44,273 bases of DNA from Fidelibacterota bacterium. Lineage in GTDB: Bacteria > Fidelibacterota > Marinisomatia > SCGC-AAA003-L08 > D37C17. The number at the start of each line of letters is the position of its first letter. Within the stretch, counting starts at the first letter, position 1. Where the stretch lies: the NCBI GenBank assembly GCA_002731795.1, contig PCCQ01000025.1, positions 14,049-58,321 of the forward strand. The letters are read 5' to 3'. Under the pieces are notes generated by a model, which was not told where the DNA came from, did no database searches, and saw only the letters and a list, made by a program, of their open reading frames with translations. This document shows positions 1 through 9,447 of the stretch, piece after piece. Made by a program: the position numbers and the translations under genes.

Positions 1-2886
1 CTGATAAGATAGCGCAAAGGGAAAAGAATAAAAAGAGGAGCCATTTAGCCTGAACTCAATACCATTTGAATGATAAAATGTTCCACACTCTCCTTGACTA
101 CACTTTTGAGCAATTCCTGATTGAAAAATATAGTTTATTGATGCGTTTTGAATTATAAAGTTTAAAAAACCATAACTCTGTTCTAAAAAAACAGGTATTC
201 TTATAGCATTTGTAAATAAATACAATTCAGTCCCTGAAATTTTTCTATCATAAAAAGTATACCCGCGCAATCCTGTTAGACCACCTCCAAAATAATAAAA
301 GAAATCATCAATATTTTTATTTGAAACATATCCTAAGTCAAATTTTTGATTTAATGCAATTCGTCTTGATTTAATAATTGAAATATTATTTTTTAAACTA
401 GCATTAAATCTATACGTATCATGATTTGAAAAAACTAAACTAAGTGTACCATAATCTTCACTGACTTCAAACGATGGATCAAATTGATTTCTTTCTAAAG
501 ATAAATCAGCTATAATTTCGTATCCATTCTGCGGAATCATATTAAACGCATATCGATAAGAATAATTTTTCAACATATAACCCAATGTAAACTTATGCCC
601 TCTGAAATAGTCATAGGTTAAATCAAATAAGTATGAATTTTGCACCTCATTATTATGAGAGATTTGAGTAAAACCCTGTGAGTGAGCTGTATATTTTGAA
701 TAATTATAATTTAAACTAATATTTTGTCCTTTGTAGGATACCTTTGAACCTAAATCAGCTGAAAACATTATATAGGTATCATCAGATTTAAATTGAACAT
801 TATCATACACTTCACCACCTATTGATGTCGGACTATCCTCCCTACTTAGATTTCTGGTAACCCAATAAAAGTTTGCATATAATGTTGGATAGTATTTTTT
901 TAGTTCAAATAACAAAAAAACATCAAGGTCTTTTACTGAATTTCTAGAGGCCCCACCAAATAAAAAGTATTTACTTAAAGGATCAGTGGCATAAAAATAA
1001 AAACCAGGCTTGATCGTTCCATAATCATATAAAATTCTTGGAAAAATAAAGGGTTTGGACAATTCTTGGTCATATTTTTCTTCTTTCCACTGATTATTTC
1101 CAAATGTAAAATTTTTCATACTATTTAGAGCAAAGATAGAATAATTAGGCTCTAAAGATGTATCGCTTTTGGATAGATTGATAATTGCAATTTTATACTT
1201 ACCATTATCATACAAGCTATATAAAACTTTATCTTCCAATAATGATGGCATAAAAGCGCCTCCAGATACATCAGTAATGGATGATTGTTGATTTCCATTT
1301 GATACATATAAATTATAAATTCCATTTAAATCAGATGAATAAACCAATACACTATCATTAAAAGAAGGATCTCTTTCATCCCATATATCTTGACTATTAG
1401 CCTTGAGACTTTTATCTTCATAATTTAAAAGATATAAGTCTCTTCCATGGTCACGATCTAATACATCAAAAATAATATCCATTTTTTTATAGCATAATGA
1501 AAATATTTTCTCACCATTACTTAAATTTGTTATCTGTTTGAAGTCAATAGAATCTAGGGAATCAGGATTAAAATCTGCTTCATATATATTTGAGGTTCCA
1601 TCTAATATCCCTACTGCTGCAATTTTATTACCAGCTTCATTAATTATTGGAGATGTTAATCGCATATCAACTGAAAGCCTTATAGGCTTATTTTTTTTCC
1701 CAATAGTTTTATTAGCATATAAATCATAAAACCTTGATCCTTGTTTATTAGGTTTAGATCTTTTGCTATACACTAAGGTTGAATCATTAATCCAAGCTGG
1801 AGCGGAGAAAACACCTGAATCTATTTTCTTTGATGAGGAATCAGAAAAATTATAAACGTATAAATCTGTTTGCCCAAAGTAATCTTTTTCTGAATTAGAT
1901 AAATATGCAAATTGATCATTTTCCGGTGACCATGTAGGATGAATATTTACTGTTCCATCATCAATAAGAATATTGCCTGTAACATTATCTCTTCCTTTAA
2001 ATGATTTATAATTATTTGAAGTTGAATCATACCAATCAGAGTATATTTGATCAATAGTTATATCTGTAGCTTTTTTAACTGCACTTGCAAATGAATAGTT
2101 GATCGGACTAGAGATTGCATCAGTAATTGTTTTAAATATTGAATAACCAAATCGATCAGTTAAGTATGAAGCTATTGAATATCCTTGGTTATATATTTTT
2201 TCATTACCAATTCCTTTTTTACCGAAACTACTTATCTGATCTATTGAAAATACTTTATCATTAATAAATGAATCTCTTAAAATCATATCTCTATGCGTAT
2301 CCCAAATATCATAATTTGCATTATTAAACATATGCTGAGCCACTCCTTCAGCAAACCATGGAGGAATAGTTATAGATGGGATTGCATATGATGTTATAGC
2401 ATTTGGGTATCCATATAAAACATCTTTACGTTTTTCATCTTCATACCCCATTGATTGCAAATACATAGCAGGAAAATGACGATCATATTTTAATGATGCT
2501 CCAAGTTGTATAATATGAACAAATTCATGAGTAATAACATTTTTTATCCAATCATGACTACCCCTTAAATCAAAATCTAGTGGATTTGACCAAATCTCAA
2601 TTTTATTATCGAAAAAAAATGCTGAGCCATTAGAAAAATCATCTGTATCACGAATTATAATATGAGTTTTACCATCTGGATAAAAATCATATAAATTGGT
2701 GATAGGCAAATAAACAAACTCTGCAATTTCTAATGCAGCTACAGCTGTTCTCTTTGTTCCATTGTGATAGTGCACTAGAAAGTGCTCAGATTCAAGAGTA
2801 TTCCAATCTAGTTCAGGATGGTTTACATTTGAGAGAATAAATGAAAATAGAGTAAATATAAATACAATTTGGATTAACTTATTCAT
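1..2886 (-). CDS. Zinc metalloprotease with beta-propeller and Omp85-like barrel (3' end beyond window)
   Basis: This gene is absent from the ORF track because it has no stop in the window; I translated it by hand from ATG 2886, which overlaps the preceding gene's stop (ATGAATAA). At least 962 codons are open. A signal peptide is followed by a gluzincin-type domain with HEFVH at residues 120-124 and WFAEG at 177-181, the usual two zinc His, catalytic Glu and third-ligand Glu layout. The middle (about 280-560) has TolB/PD40-like propeller strands such as HPTWSPENDQFAYLS. The rest is rich in alternating aromatic strands and contains FGGGLTGLRGY, the GLRGY-type motif of Omp85/BamA barrels. I infer an outer-membrane protein carrying a protease and a propeller. 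Substrate unknown. Fold calls are from motif recognition only. Confidence 0.85.
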   Translation of the reverse strand, partial: MNKLIQIVFIFTLFSFILSNVNHPELDWNTLESEHFLVHYHNGTKRTAVAALEIAEFVYLPITNLYDFYPDGKTHIIIRDTDDFSNGSAFFFDNKIEIWSNPLDFDLRGSHDWIKNVITHEFVHIIQLGASLKYDRHFPAMYLQSMGYEDEKRKDVLYGYPNAITSYAIPSITIPPWFAEGVAQHMFNNANYDIWDTHRDMILRDSFINDKVFSIDQISSFGKKGIGNEKIYNQGYSIASYLTDRFGYSIFKTITDAISSPINYSFASAVKKATDITIDQIYSDWYDSTSNNYKSFKGRDNVTGNILIDDGTVNIHPTWSPENDQFAYLSNSEKDYFGQTDLYVYNFSDSSSKKIDSGVFSAPAWINDSTLVYSKRSKPNKQGSRFYDLYANKTIGKKNKPIRLSVDMRLTSPIINEAGNKIAAVGILDGTSNIYEADFNPDSLDSIDFKQITNLSNGEKIFSLCYKKMDIIFDVLDRDHGRDLYLLNYEDKSLKANSQDIWDERDPSFNDSVLVYSSDLNGIYNLYVSNGNQQSSITDVSGGAFMPSLLEDKVLYSLYDNGKYKIAIINLSKSDTSLEPNYSIFALNSMKNFTFGNNQWKEEKYDQELSKPFIFPRILYDYGTIKPGFYFYATDPLSKYFLFGGASRNSVKDLDVFLLFELKKYYPTLYANFYWVTRNLSREDSPTSIGGEVYDNVQFKSDDTYIMFSADLGSKVSYKGQNISLNYNYSKYTAHSQGFTQISHNNEVQNSYLFDLTYDYFRGHKFTLGYMLKNYSYRYAFNMIPQNGYEIIADLSLERNQFDPSFEVSEDYGTLSLVFSNHDTYRFNASLKNNISIIKSRRIALNQKFDLGYVSNKNIDDFFYYFGGGLTGLRGYTFYDRKISGTELYLFTNAIRIPVFLEQSYGFLNFIIQNASINYIFQSGIAQKCSQGECGTFYHSNGIEFRLNGSSFYSFPFALSYQ

Positions 2887-5641
2887 CAAGCACTAAAACC
2901 TTAATAATCTTAGAATCTTTCTGCTCATTGTTTAAGAATGAAGTTAAATTAGCAATATAAACTCCAGGATTATATAAACTAACATCTAAATTAATTTCAT
3001 TATATTGATTCTCATGAATTGAATGAAGATTTATATCTTCAATAAGAAATCCTGAAGAAGTATAAATTTTTAATTTTGCACTACTTGCTGAATTTAAAAA
3101 GTATCTAAAAGTAGTATAATCAGTTGTAGGGTTAGGATAGTTATAAAATTCAGATATAGTAGTTTTTGTCTCTGCATCAACTTGATTGTGAATTGAAAGA
3201 GGATTGACATGAGGCAGATTATTTGATAGACCACCAGGATTTAACCAATAACCATTGAAAATATCTCTTTGATTAAAAAGTAGGCTCCTATTGCCATCAA
3301 CTAAGTTAATATAGTTTCCCCAATTAGGCACCAAATGTAAAGGTGTAATTGAATCAGAAGGAATTGAATTTACAATAATACCATTATTTGATAAAATATG
3401 AATCAACTCACCTTCTCTAACTATAATTTCAGGAAAAATATCATCAACGATATCAGCAATTATTATATTTTCAAAAAAATTTCCTTTTATAGGGAAATTA
3501 TTACAACCAATTCCATTAGCTTCATAACATTCAATAGATTCGTTATCAATTAAGATTAATAGCTCATCAAAACCATCTAAATCTATATCACCGATCGCAA
3601 CTTTATGATAGAACCAATCCTCATTCCAACTTGGATAACTTATTGTAGAGCCTGTATTGTCAAAATAGCCTTTTGGAATATAATTATTAAGACTTACACA
3701 ATCATTTTCAGTGAGATCATAGTAAAAATCATCTAAGCATGATTGTATATTGAACTCATCATCAATAACTGAAAAATAATTTTCTTCAAAAAGACTTTCT
3801 AAGCCAGTAGGAATGGTTGCATTAGAAAATACTCTTTGAAATTCACCTGCATCATGATTATTAATAATAATATATCCTGAGTTATCATACACCCCTGAAC
3901 CTACCACCTCAAAATTAAGAGAATCTGAAATCATTTCTGGAATGAATAGATCTTGCTCAAAGAGTGGGTAAAATTCTATTCTGGAGGAGTTATTTGTATA
4001 TTTTATATCATAAAGATTAATGTAAGATCTTACACCTAAATTATTTCTTGATGATGGTAAGGTATTTGAATTAAAACTCAATCTATTTTGTGTTGGATTA
4101 ACAAAAAAATAAGCTTCATTATCAGGGAACCATAAATCCCACTTCCATCCTAAGCTAGGATTAGCAATCGGATAAAGGTAATTTTCAGATCCAATATCTT
4201 GCGCTCCATCAGCTTCAATAATTTTAACAGTTCTCTGGTTTAAGTTATCATTTAGATTTTCTAAATTTGATTCATCAATATGCCAAATTGCAAGACCACT
4301 TGCAGGTAAACCGTAATCATAGTTATTTGAGCATATAATTACATTCGTTTCATTATCTACTGTTAAATGAAAGTTTTCATTACATTCGGTATCATATGAG
4401 ATAACTCCATCTATTAATAATAATTTGTCAAATATTGATACAGCAGAGTCAGGTAATAATATGCCATTTAAACTATCTGCATATTGAATGTCTTCAAATG
4501 ATAAATTATCTATAATTTTATTATCAATATTCTCAACAAGATAGTATTCTGAATTTGAAATGTTTAATCTAAATAATGTACTATCATTTTGATTTCCAAA
4601 ACCTGAATATCTCTTATTGATTGATATATGAGAGTTATTTGAAAAATCATTTATAATTGCTTGATTCCAACCAGCTTGTATTCTTGACCATGGATTAGGT
4701 GGTGCAGGGATAACTCCTCTCAAATTAAAAGAACCGACGTCCATTAATCCAAATTGTCCAATTCCAGTTTGTCCACTATTTCTATTAAACATTTCAGAAA
4801 GGCCAAATTCATAACCTAATAAGTAAGAAAAAAGACCAGTCATACCAATTTGAGCATCACATAAAAAATTTTCTGAACATCCATAAATATCTTCAATCGT
4901 TTCATAATATATAAGATTTAATCCTTCTGGAAGTAAAATCCCTTTATCAATATTATTTTGTTTCATCCATGAAGATTCTGGAACCAACCCAAGCATAGTT
5001 TCCTCAATATATCCACTTCTAATATCATAATTAGCTGGATCAAGATAACCCTCAAATGTATAGTCTTCTCCAACACCTGCGTGGAACATTACTATAAGAA
5101 TATCATTAATTTGTTTGCCTGTAGAATTAATATGATCTTCAATTTCATCTTTTGCTAATTCTAGACCATCTGAATAAAGTAATGCTATACTCTGCTCTGG
5201 TTCATTATAATTTGATAATTCAGAGTATTCAGCCATTTTTCTATCTAATTGATAAACACTATCAATAACATGATATTCAAAAGAAAAAATATTATTATAG
5301 GAAGTATTTAAATAATAATTTTTTACGGCTTCTATTTGACTTTCAAAATATGAACTATTGTGAGGGGGTGGGTCAATTAAAAAACCTGAACATCTTGAAT
5401 CTTGACTATTAAAACAATTTACCAGTGAATCTATATTTGAATGTTTGAGAAAAGTACCATTTCCAGTAGTTCTAGGATCATCTACTATTTCTGGTTCAAA
5501 TTCAACCATTATCCCAATTATATATACTGAATTACTTTGTCTTTCTATATCAGTTGAATTTAGAGTTGGTAACAGGTTTGACGAAAAAACTATACCCGAA
5601 CTTATTATTGATAAAAGTATATATATAAACTTAGAGTTCAA
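2879..5641 (-). CDS. Secreted M6-like pseudo-peptidase with T9SS-type C-terminal sorting domain
   Basis: An exported 920-residue protein with an N-terminal signal peptide. The first half resembles the M6 (immune inhibitor A-like) metalloprotease families of FCB bacteria: an early MVEFEP strand, an IMFHAGVGED segment, and GIGQFGLMDVGSFN after the expected active-site helix. Where these proteases normally have HExGHxxGL, this one reads YLLGYEFGL (residues 273-281), so both zinc His and the Glu are missing and it is probably not a protease. Residues about 680-790 hold EF-hand-like Asp loops (DIDLDGFDE). The end (about 830-920, starting NYPNPTTDYT) is a type A sorting domain. The start is a TTG overlapping the PorV-like stop by 11 bases. 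A binding or structural role is inference. Confidence 0.8.
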   Translation of the reverse strand: MNSKFIYILLSIISSGIVFSSNLLPTLNSTDIERQSNSVYIIGIMVEFEPEIVDDPRTTGNGTFLKHSNIDSLVNCFNSQDSRCSGFLIDPPPHNSSYFESQIEAVKNYYLNTSYNNIFSFEYHVIDSVYQLDRKMAEYSELSNYNEPEQSIALLYSDGLELAKDEIEDHINSTGKQINDILIVMFHAGVGEDYTFEGYLDPANYDIRSGYIEETMLGLVPESSWMKQNNIDKGILLPEGLNLIYYETIEDIYGCSENFLCDAQIGMTGLFSYLLGYEFGLSEMFNRNSGQTGIGQFGLMDVGSFNLRGVIPAPPNPWSRIQAGWNQAIINDFSNNSHISINKRYSGFGNQNDSTLFRLNISNSEYYLVENIDNKIIDNLSFEDIQYADSLNGILLPDSAVSIFDKLLLIDGVISYDTECNENFHLTVDNETNVIICSNNYDYGLPASGLAIWHIDESNLENLNDNLNQRTVKIIEADGAQDIGSENYLYPIANPSLGWKWDLWFPDNEAYFFVNPTQNRLSFNSNTLPSSRNNLGVRSYINLYDIKYTNNSSRIEFYPLFEQDLFIPEMISDSLNFEVVGSGVYDNSGYIIINNHDAGEFQRVFSNATIPTGLESLFEENYFSVIDDEFNIQSCLDDFYYDLTENDCVSLNNYIPKGYFDNTGSTISYPSWNEDWFYHKVAIGDIDLDGFDELLILIDNESIECYEANGIGCNNFPIKGNFFENIIIADIVDDIFPEIIVREGELIHILSNNGIIVNSIPSDSITPLHLVPNWGNYINLVDGNRSLLFNQRDIFNGYWLNPGGLSNNLPHVNPLSIHNQVDAETKTTISEFYNYPNPTTDYTTFRYFLNSASSAKLKIYTSSGFLIEDINLHSIHENQYNEINLDVSLYNPGVYIANLTSFLNNEQKDSKIIKVLVLDE

Positions 5642-7481
5642 TTGGAGTTAGATCCATACTAATTGAGAAGAACATTGTATTAGCTCTCGCATGTCCTTCA
5701 TCTCCAGCTGTATATCCAAAATCAAATGCGTATTGACCAAATTTAATTCCTGCCCCAAAAGTAGGATTCATTATTTTACCTTCTCGATCATGTATATATC
5801 CTGCCCTAAGAACAAAATTATCAGTATACCAATATTCAAGTCCAACATTAGCTATCAATTCTTTTAGTTCGTCAGAAAATGAGTAGTCATCTTTTGATCC
5901 TACCTCTTTTTTACCATTTTGATTATTTTTAGAGTAACCTCTATCAAATCCACCATTTTGATTAATATCAACCCATGGTTCTGCCGAAGTATGAGAAGCA
6001 TCACCATTCCAATCAACAAAAGATTCACCCTCATTGTAGACTTTATCACCGGGATTTATTGCTACTATATCTTGACCATCAGTTTCGACTAATACCATAG
6101 CTCCTGGGCTTGAATTATAATAAATCCAATATTGATTATTACCTTGACTGTTACCAATTAACATATGGTTGTAATCTTCAATATCCAATGAATATCCTTC
6201 AAAAATCATATTACCTTGATCATCATAAAAAGGTTCACCAACATCCCATTGATTGTTAGAATTTAAATCTGAAAAATTTCCACCAGGCATACTTTGAATT
6301 TGAACAAAGCCACTGCCTTCATCATAAAAAGGTTCTGCGGGATTCCAAATTCCATCTGAGTTGAGATCATTAAACTCATCAGCCTGATCTAAAAAATTAA
6401 GATCCGTGAACCAATTGTATCCATTATAGTAATATCCACTTTGACTACAAATGCCTGCATTGCAACCAGATGGATTAAATAGTGGGTCATCAAGATCTTG
6501 AGTATATCCAGGAATAGTAAGATTTTGATCAACATATTCAAGGCCGTCATTAAAAGCTCTAAATCCACCATTAACTTGGTCGTATCCTCCAATCATTCTA
6601 TCACCATCATAATCTCTGTTGTATTTGTAATACCAATCATCAAGCCAGCATGTTACAAGAGCTTTATACCATGGGTCAGAGTAGCCCTCTTCTTTAGTTC
6701 CTAAATCAATTATACCATCATTATCCCAATCCATTGAAGCATATTTTGCTACAAGAAGTCTATTTATGTCAAAAATTAAACCTACTTTATTATAATCATT
6801 TATAATAAACTGTTTATAAAGACCAAGTCTTAAATTCGTAGGAGCAGGATCTGCTTGTTCATTATCTATAAAATCAATTTCTTGACCAATATTAGATATA
6901 GACATCCCAAAGTTAAAGATTCCATCTTCAGGCTTTGAGAATTGTTTTAAATAGCCTAGATCAAAAGCAAAATCAGTTGAATATGGCTTACCACTTTCTG
7001 AACCAGTTGCTGTATTTGCTAGCTTTTGGTGAAAAACTTTAAAGTTTAAACCTATTGAAGAAGATGATGTTAATTTTGCTCCATAGCTTGCTGATGCAGC
7101 CCACATCATACTTTTAAATGTTTCAGTTGGATTACCAAACTCATCCATTCCTTGCTGTTCACCTAAATTTAAATAAATTAAGTGTCCACCAACAGTACCA
7201 TAACCAATAGGTTGCTTGAAGGCTAAAAACTCATAATATAAATCATCCGCAAGATTAGGAAGCCAGTTAACATGCATGCCTGAGAATCCTGATCTATCTT
7301 GAAAACCTAAGCCTGCTGGATTATAGTATGAAGCATAAGAGTCGTCTACCTTAGCAACTTGAGCTTCTCCTGTACCTGCAGCTGATGCTCCTGGAGCTAT
7401 TAATAAGAAAATAGCACCCGCTTCTCCCACTGCAAAAACATGTGATAATAATAATAATAATGATATAATTTTATTTTTCAT
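5631..7481 (-). CDS. PorV/PorQ-family outer-membrane protein with large Asp-rich insert
   Basis: 616 residues. After the signal peptide comes the typical PorV-family start APGASAAGTGEAQVA, then SYASYYNPAGLGF, and the C-terminus closes with barrel strands (FGQYAFDFGYTA). PorV is an outer-membrane component of type IX secretion that shuttles sorting-domain cargo, which fits the two sorting-domain proteins in this window; a general lipid or solute barrel is the alternative. It is longer than usual for the family because of an insert at about residues 245-560 with Asp-loop repeats (DLNSDGIWNPAEPFYDEG, DLNSNNQWDVGEPFYDDQG, DWNGDASH). The same GEPFYD unit occurs in the lipoprotein at 15105-18053. 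An AGAGG ribosome site lies 6 bases before ATG, directly after a hairpin/T-run. Confidence 0.8.
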   Translation of the reverse strand: MKNKIISLLLLLSHVFAVGEAGAIFLLIAPGASAAGTGEAQVAKVDDSYASYYNPAGLGFQDRSGFSGMHVNWLPNLADDLYYEFLAFKQPIGYGTVGGHLIYLNLGEQQGMDEFGNPTETFKSMMWAASASYGAKLTSSSSIGLNFKVFHQKLANTATGSESGKPYSTDFAFDLGYLKQFSKPEDGIFNFGMSISNIGQEIDFIDNEQADPAPTNLRLGLYKQFIINDYNKVGLIFDINRLLVAKYASMDWDNDGIIDLGTKEEGYSDPWYKALVTCWLDDWYYKYNRDYDGDRMIGGYDQVNGGFRAFNDGLEYVDQNLTIPGYTQDLDDPLFNPSGCNAGICSQSGYYYNGYNWFTDLNFLDQADEFNDLNSDGIWNPAEPFYDEGSGFVQIQSMPGGNFSDLNSNNQWDVGEPFYDDQGNMIFEGYSLDIEDYNHMLIGNSQGNNQYWIYYNSSPGAMVLVETDGQDIVAINPGDKVYNEGESFVDWNGDASHTSAEPWVDINQNGGFDRGYSKNNQNGKKEVGSKDDYSFSDELKELIANVGLEYWYTDNFVLRAGYIHDREGKIMNPTFGAGIKFGQYAFDFGYTAGDEGHARANTMFFSISMDLTPIEL

Positions 7482-7493
7482 CTTAACCTCTTT

Positions 7494-7528
7494 AAAAAAA
7501 AACCGAGCATAATAGTAATCGCCCGGTT
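7494..7528 (-). terminator. Rho-independent terminator, possibly leader attenuator of the PorV-like gene
   Basis: On the minus strand AACCGGGC pairs with GCTCGGTT (one G-U pair) around a 12-base loop and is followed by nine T. It lies downstream of mlaD and should end the long upstream operon. The T-run ends only 12 bases before the PorV-like ATG, so if that gene's promoter is upstream the hairpin lies in its leader. Confidence 0.75.
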
Positions 7529-7680
7529 AGTTATAAGCAATTATTAATGGATATAAATATAAAAAAACAAACTATGTAAAAATTAATATCCTATAACAAT
7601 TCTACCTATATATATCTCCTTGTAAATCTATTTTATTTTTCTATCATATTCAAATACTAGTCTTAAATTGATAAGTTCCG

Positions 7681-8697
7681 TTATTTTTTCTTTTTTTCTT
7701 CTTTTTTAATATCTTTTTCTGCTTGACGAGTTGCTTTATAATATTTATAAAAGTATTCAGACTTATTATCTTCAAAGTCATCTACCAAATCACTAAACCC
7801 TTTAATTAGATTATTAATATTATCAGAAAGCTCAGAAGTAGATAATAACTTGCCAATACTTCCTTTTCCATTTTCAATATTTTTAACGATCTTATTTAAA
7901 CTTGCAATTGAACTATTTAAAGCGTTGCCACTCTCATTATAGCTTTTTAATACTTTTTGGCTTTCAATGGTCAACTCATTAATTCCATCAATTGTTGAAA
8001 TTAGTTTATCCTCAGAAGTTAGTGTTTTTAGGTTTTTACTAGTCGCATTTAAATTTTCAAAAAATTCACTAATGTTTTTTCTATCATCATTAGATATTAA
8101 GATGTTTTTCATATCACCCTCAACAATTTCACTAACACCTTTTATGATACTGTCTAACTGAGAGCTTATTGACTCAACGTTAGAAAGGGTTTGTTTGATT
8201 TCATCTTTTTTGTTGTCATCTAAAATAGCTCGAAGGTTTCTAGAAAACGCTGCCAAATCATTTGTAATTGGCTGAATATCTGGGATAGCATCTCCCAAAC
8301 CAACTTCTCTTTTGCCATCAATTACTTCACCATTGGATATACTACTTTTAGTATTTACTCCTGGTTTTATTGAAATAAACCTTGCGCCCATCAAACCATC
8401 ACTTTTTACTTCAATTTGAGAATCAATTGGTATATTAAATGCAAAACTCTGATCAATTCCTACTTCAACGGCAACCCTACTACCCATTATCCTCGTTGCT
8501 CTAACTTTTCCAATCCTTTTTCCAAGCATATTAACATCATCGCCTTCATTTAAACCTTGTACATTATCAAACATTACAGTAAAAGCGACACTTGGCTGGT
8601 TTAGTGAAATATCTTGAAGATACATCAAACCAAATACAAAAATTACAAACGAAGTTGTAATTGTTAGTCCAATCCAAAACAATCTTGATAATTTCAT
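7681..8697 (-). CDS. mlaD: MlaD-like MCE-domain substrate-binding protein
   Basis: 338 residues. One N-terminal membrane helix (about 7-28) anchors the protein in the inner membrane. A single MCE domain follows (about 36-115: FDNVQGLNEGDDVNMLGKRIGKV, SDGLMGARFISIKPG). The remainder is a long helical, probably coiled-coil tail ending in a Lys/Glu-rich stretch. MCE proteins of this type form periplasmic rings that pass phospholipids between the membranes, working with the permease and ATPase encoded just upstream. It follows mlaF with a 12-base gap, and a terminator lies beyond it. No MlaB or MlaC gene is present here, as is common outside Proteobacteria. Whether transport is inward or outward cannot be told. 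Confidence 0.9.
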   Translation of the reverse strand: MKLSRLFWIGLTITTSFVIFVFGLMYLQDISLNQPSVAFTVMFDNVQGLNEGDDVNMLGKRIGKVRATRIMGSRVAVEVGIDQSFAFNIPIDSQIEVKSDGLMGARFISIKPGVNTKSSISNGEVIDGKREVGLGDAIPDIQPITNDLAAFSRNLRAILDDNKKDEIKQTLSNVESISSQLDSIIKGVSEIVEGDMKNILISNDDRKNISEFFENLNATSKNLKTLTSEDKLISTIDGINELTIESQKVLKSYNESGNALNSSIASLNKIVKNIENGKGSIGKLLSTSELSDNINNLIKGFSDLVDDFEDNKSEYFYKYYKATRQAEKDIKKEEKKKK

Positions 8698-8709
8698 ATT
8701 ATTACCTAT

Positions 8710-9447
8710 TTATCCTTTATAAGTACTATCACCATTCAGGAACGCCACAACAGTAGGGTCATTACTATTTAAAAAAGTATCGGTAGTTCCATCAAATTGT
8801 ATTTTTCCATTGTGCAACATTATTACCCTTTCTGATGCATCTCTAACTGTCTTCATCTCGTGAGTAACTACAACTGAAGTCACATTACCATTACTATGAA
8901 AATTATTTATCAACCTATTTATGCTATCTGTCATAATAGGATCAAGGCCAGTTGTAGGCTCATCATATAACATATATTCAGGATTTAAAGCTATTGCTCT
9001 TGCTATACCAACTCGTTTTTTCATTCCACCTGATAGTTCTGATGGCATTTTATCCTGAGTATTTTCCATATTGACTTCTAATAAACTATTAGAAATTCTT
9101 TCATTTATTTCAAATCTATCACAATTTGTTAACTTCTGCAAAGCTAAACCTATATTTTCTCCAACTGTCATTGAATCAAACAATGCACCAAATTGAAAGA
9201 CCATACCAAATTTTGAACGTAATTTTTGAAGTTTTTTAAAAGAAATTTTATTGATATCTTGATCATCTATAGTTATGGAGCCGTTATCTGGTCGAAGTAG
9301 GCCTATAATAGTCTTTAGAAGAACGCTTTTCCCAATTCCACTTTGACCTATAATTGCAATTTTATCACCATGATTGATTGTAAATGACAAATTATCCAAA
9401 ATAACTTTATCACTGAAAGATTTAGAAATATTATTAATAGATATCAT
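8710..9447 (-). CDS. mlaF: MlaF-like ABC transporter ATPase
   Basis: 245 residues, a complete ABC ATPase. Visible motifs are Walker A GQSGIGKS (34-41), signature LSGGMKKRVGIARA, Walker B YMLYDEPTTGLDP and the switch His in VVVTHEM. The sequence FQFGALFDSMTVGENI after the Q-loop is typical of the Mla/Ttg2A/MKL family. It powers phospholipid (or toluene-tolerance type) transport with the MlaE-like permease, whose stop overlaps this ATG by four bases (ATGA), implying translational coupling. The MCE protein follows. Confidence 0.93.
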   Translation of the reverse strand: MISINNISKSFSDKVILDNLSFTINHGDKIAIIGQSGIGKSVLLKTIIGLLRPDNGSITIDDQDINKISFKKLQKLRSKFGMVFQFGALFDSMTVGENIGLALQKLTNCDRFEINERISNSLLEVNMENTQDKMPSELSGGMKKRVGIARAIALNPEYMLYDEPTTGLDPIMTDSINRLINNFHSNGNVTSVVVTHEMKTVRDASERVIMLHNGKIQFDGTTDTFLNSNDPTVVAFLNGDSTYKG

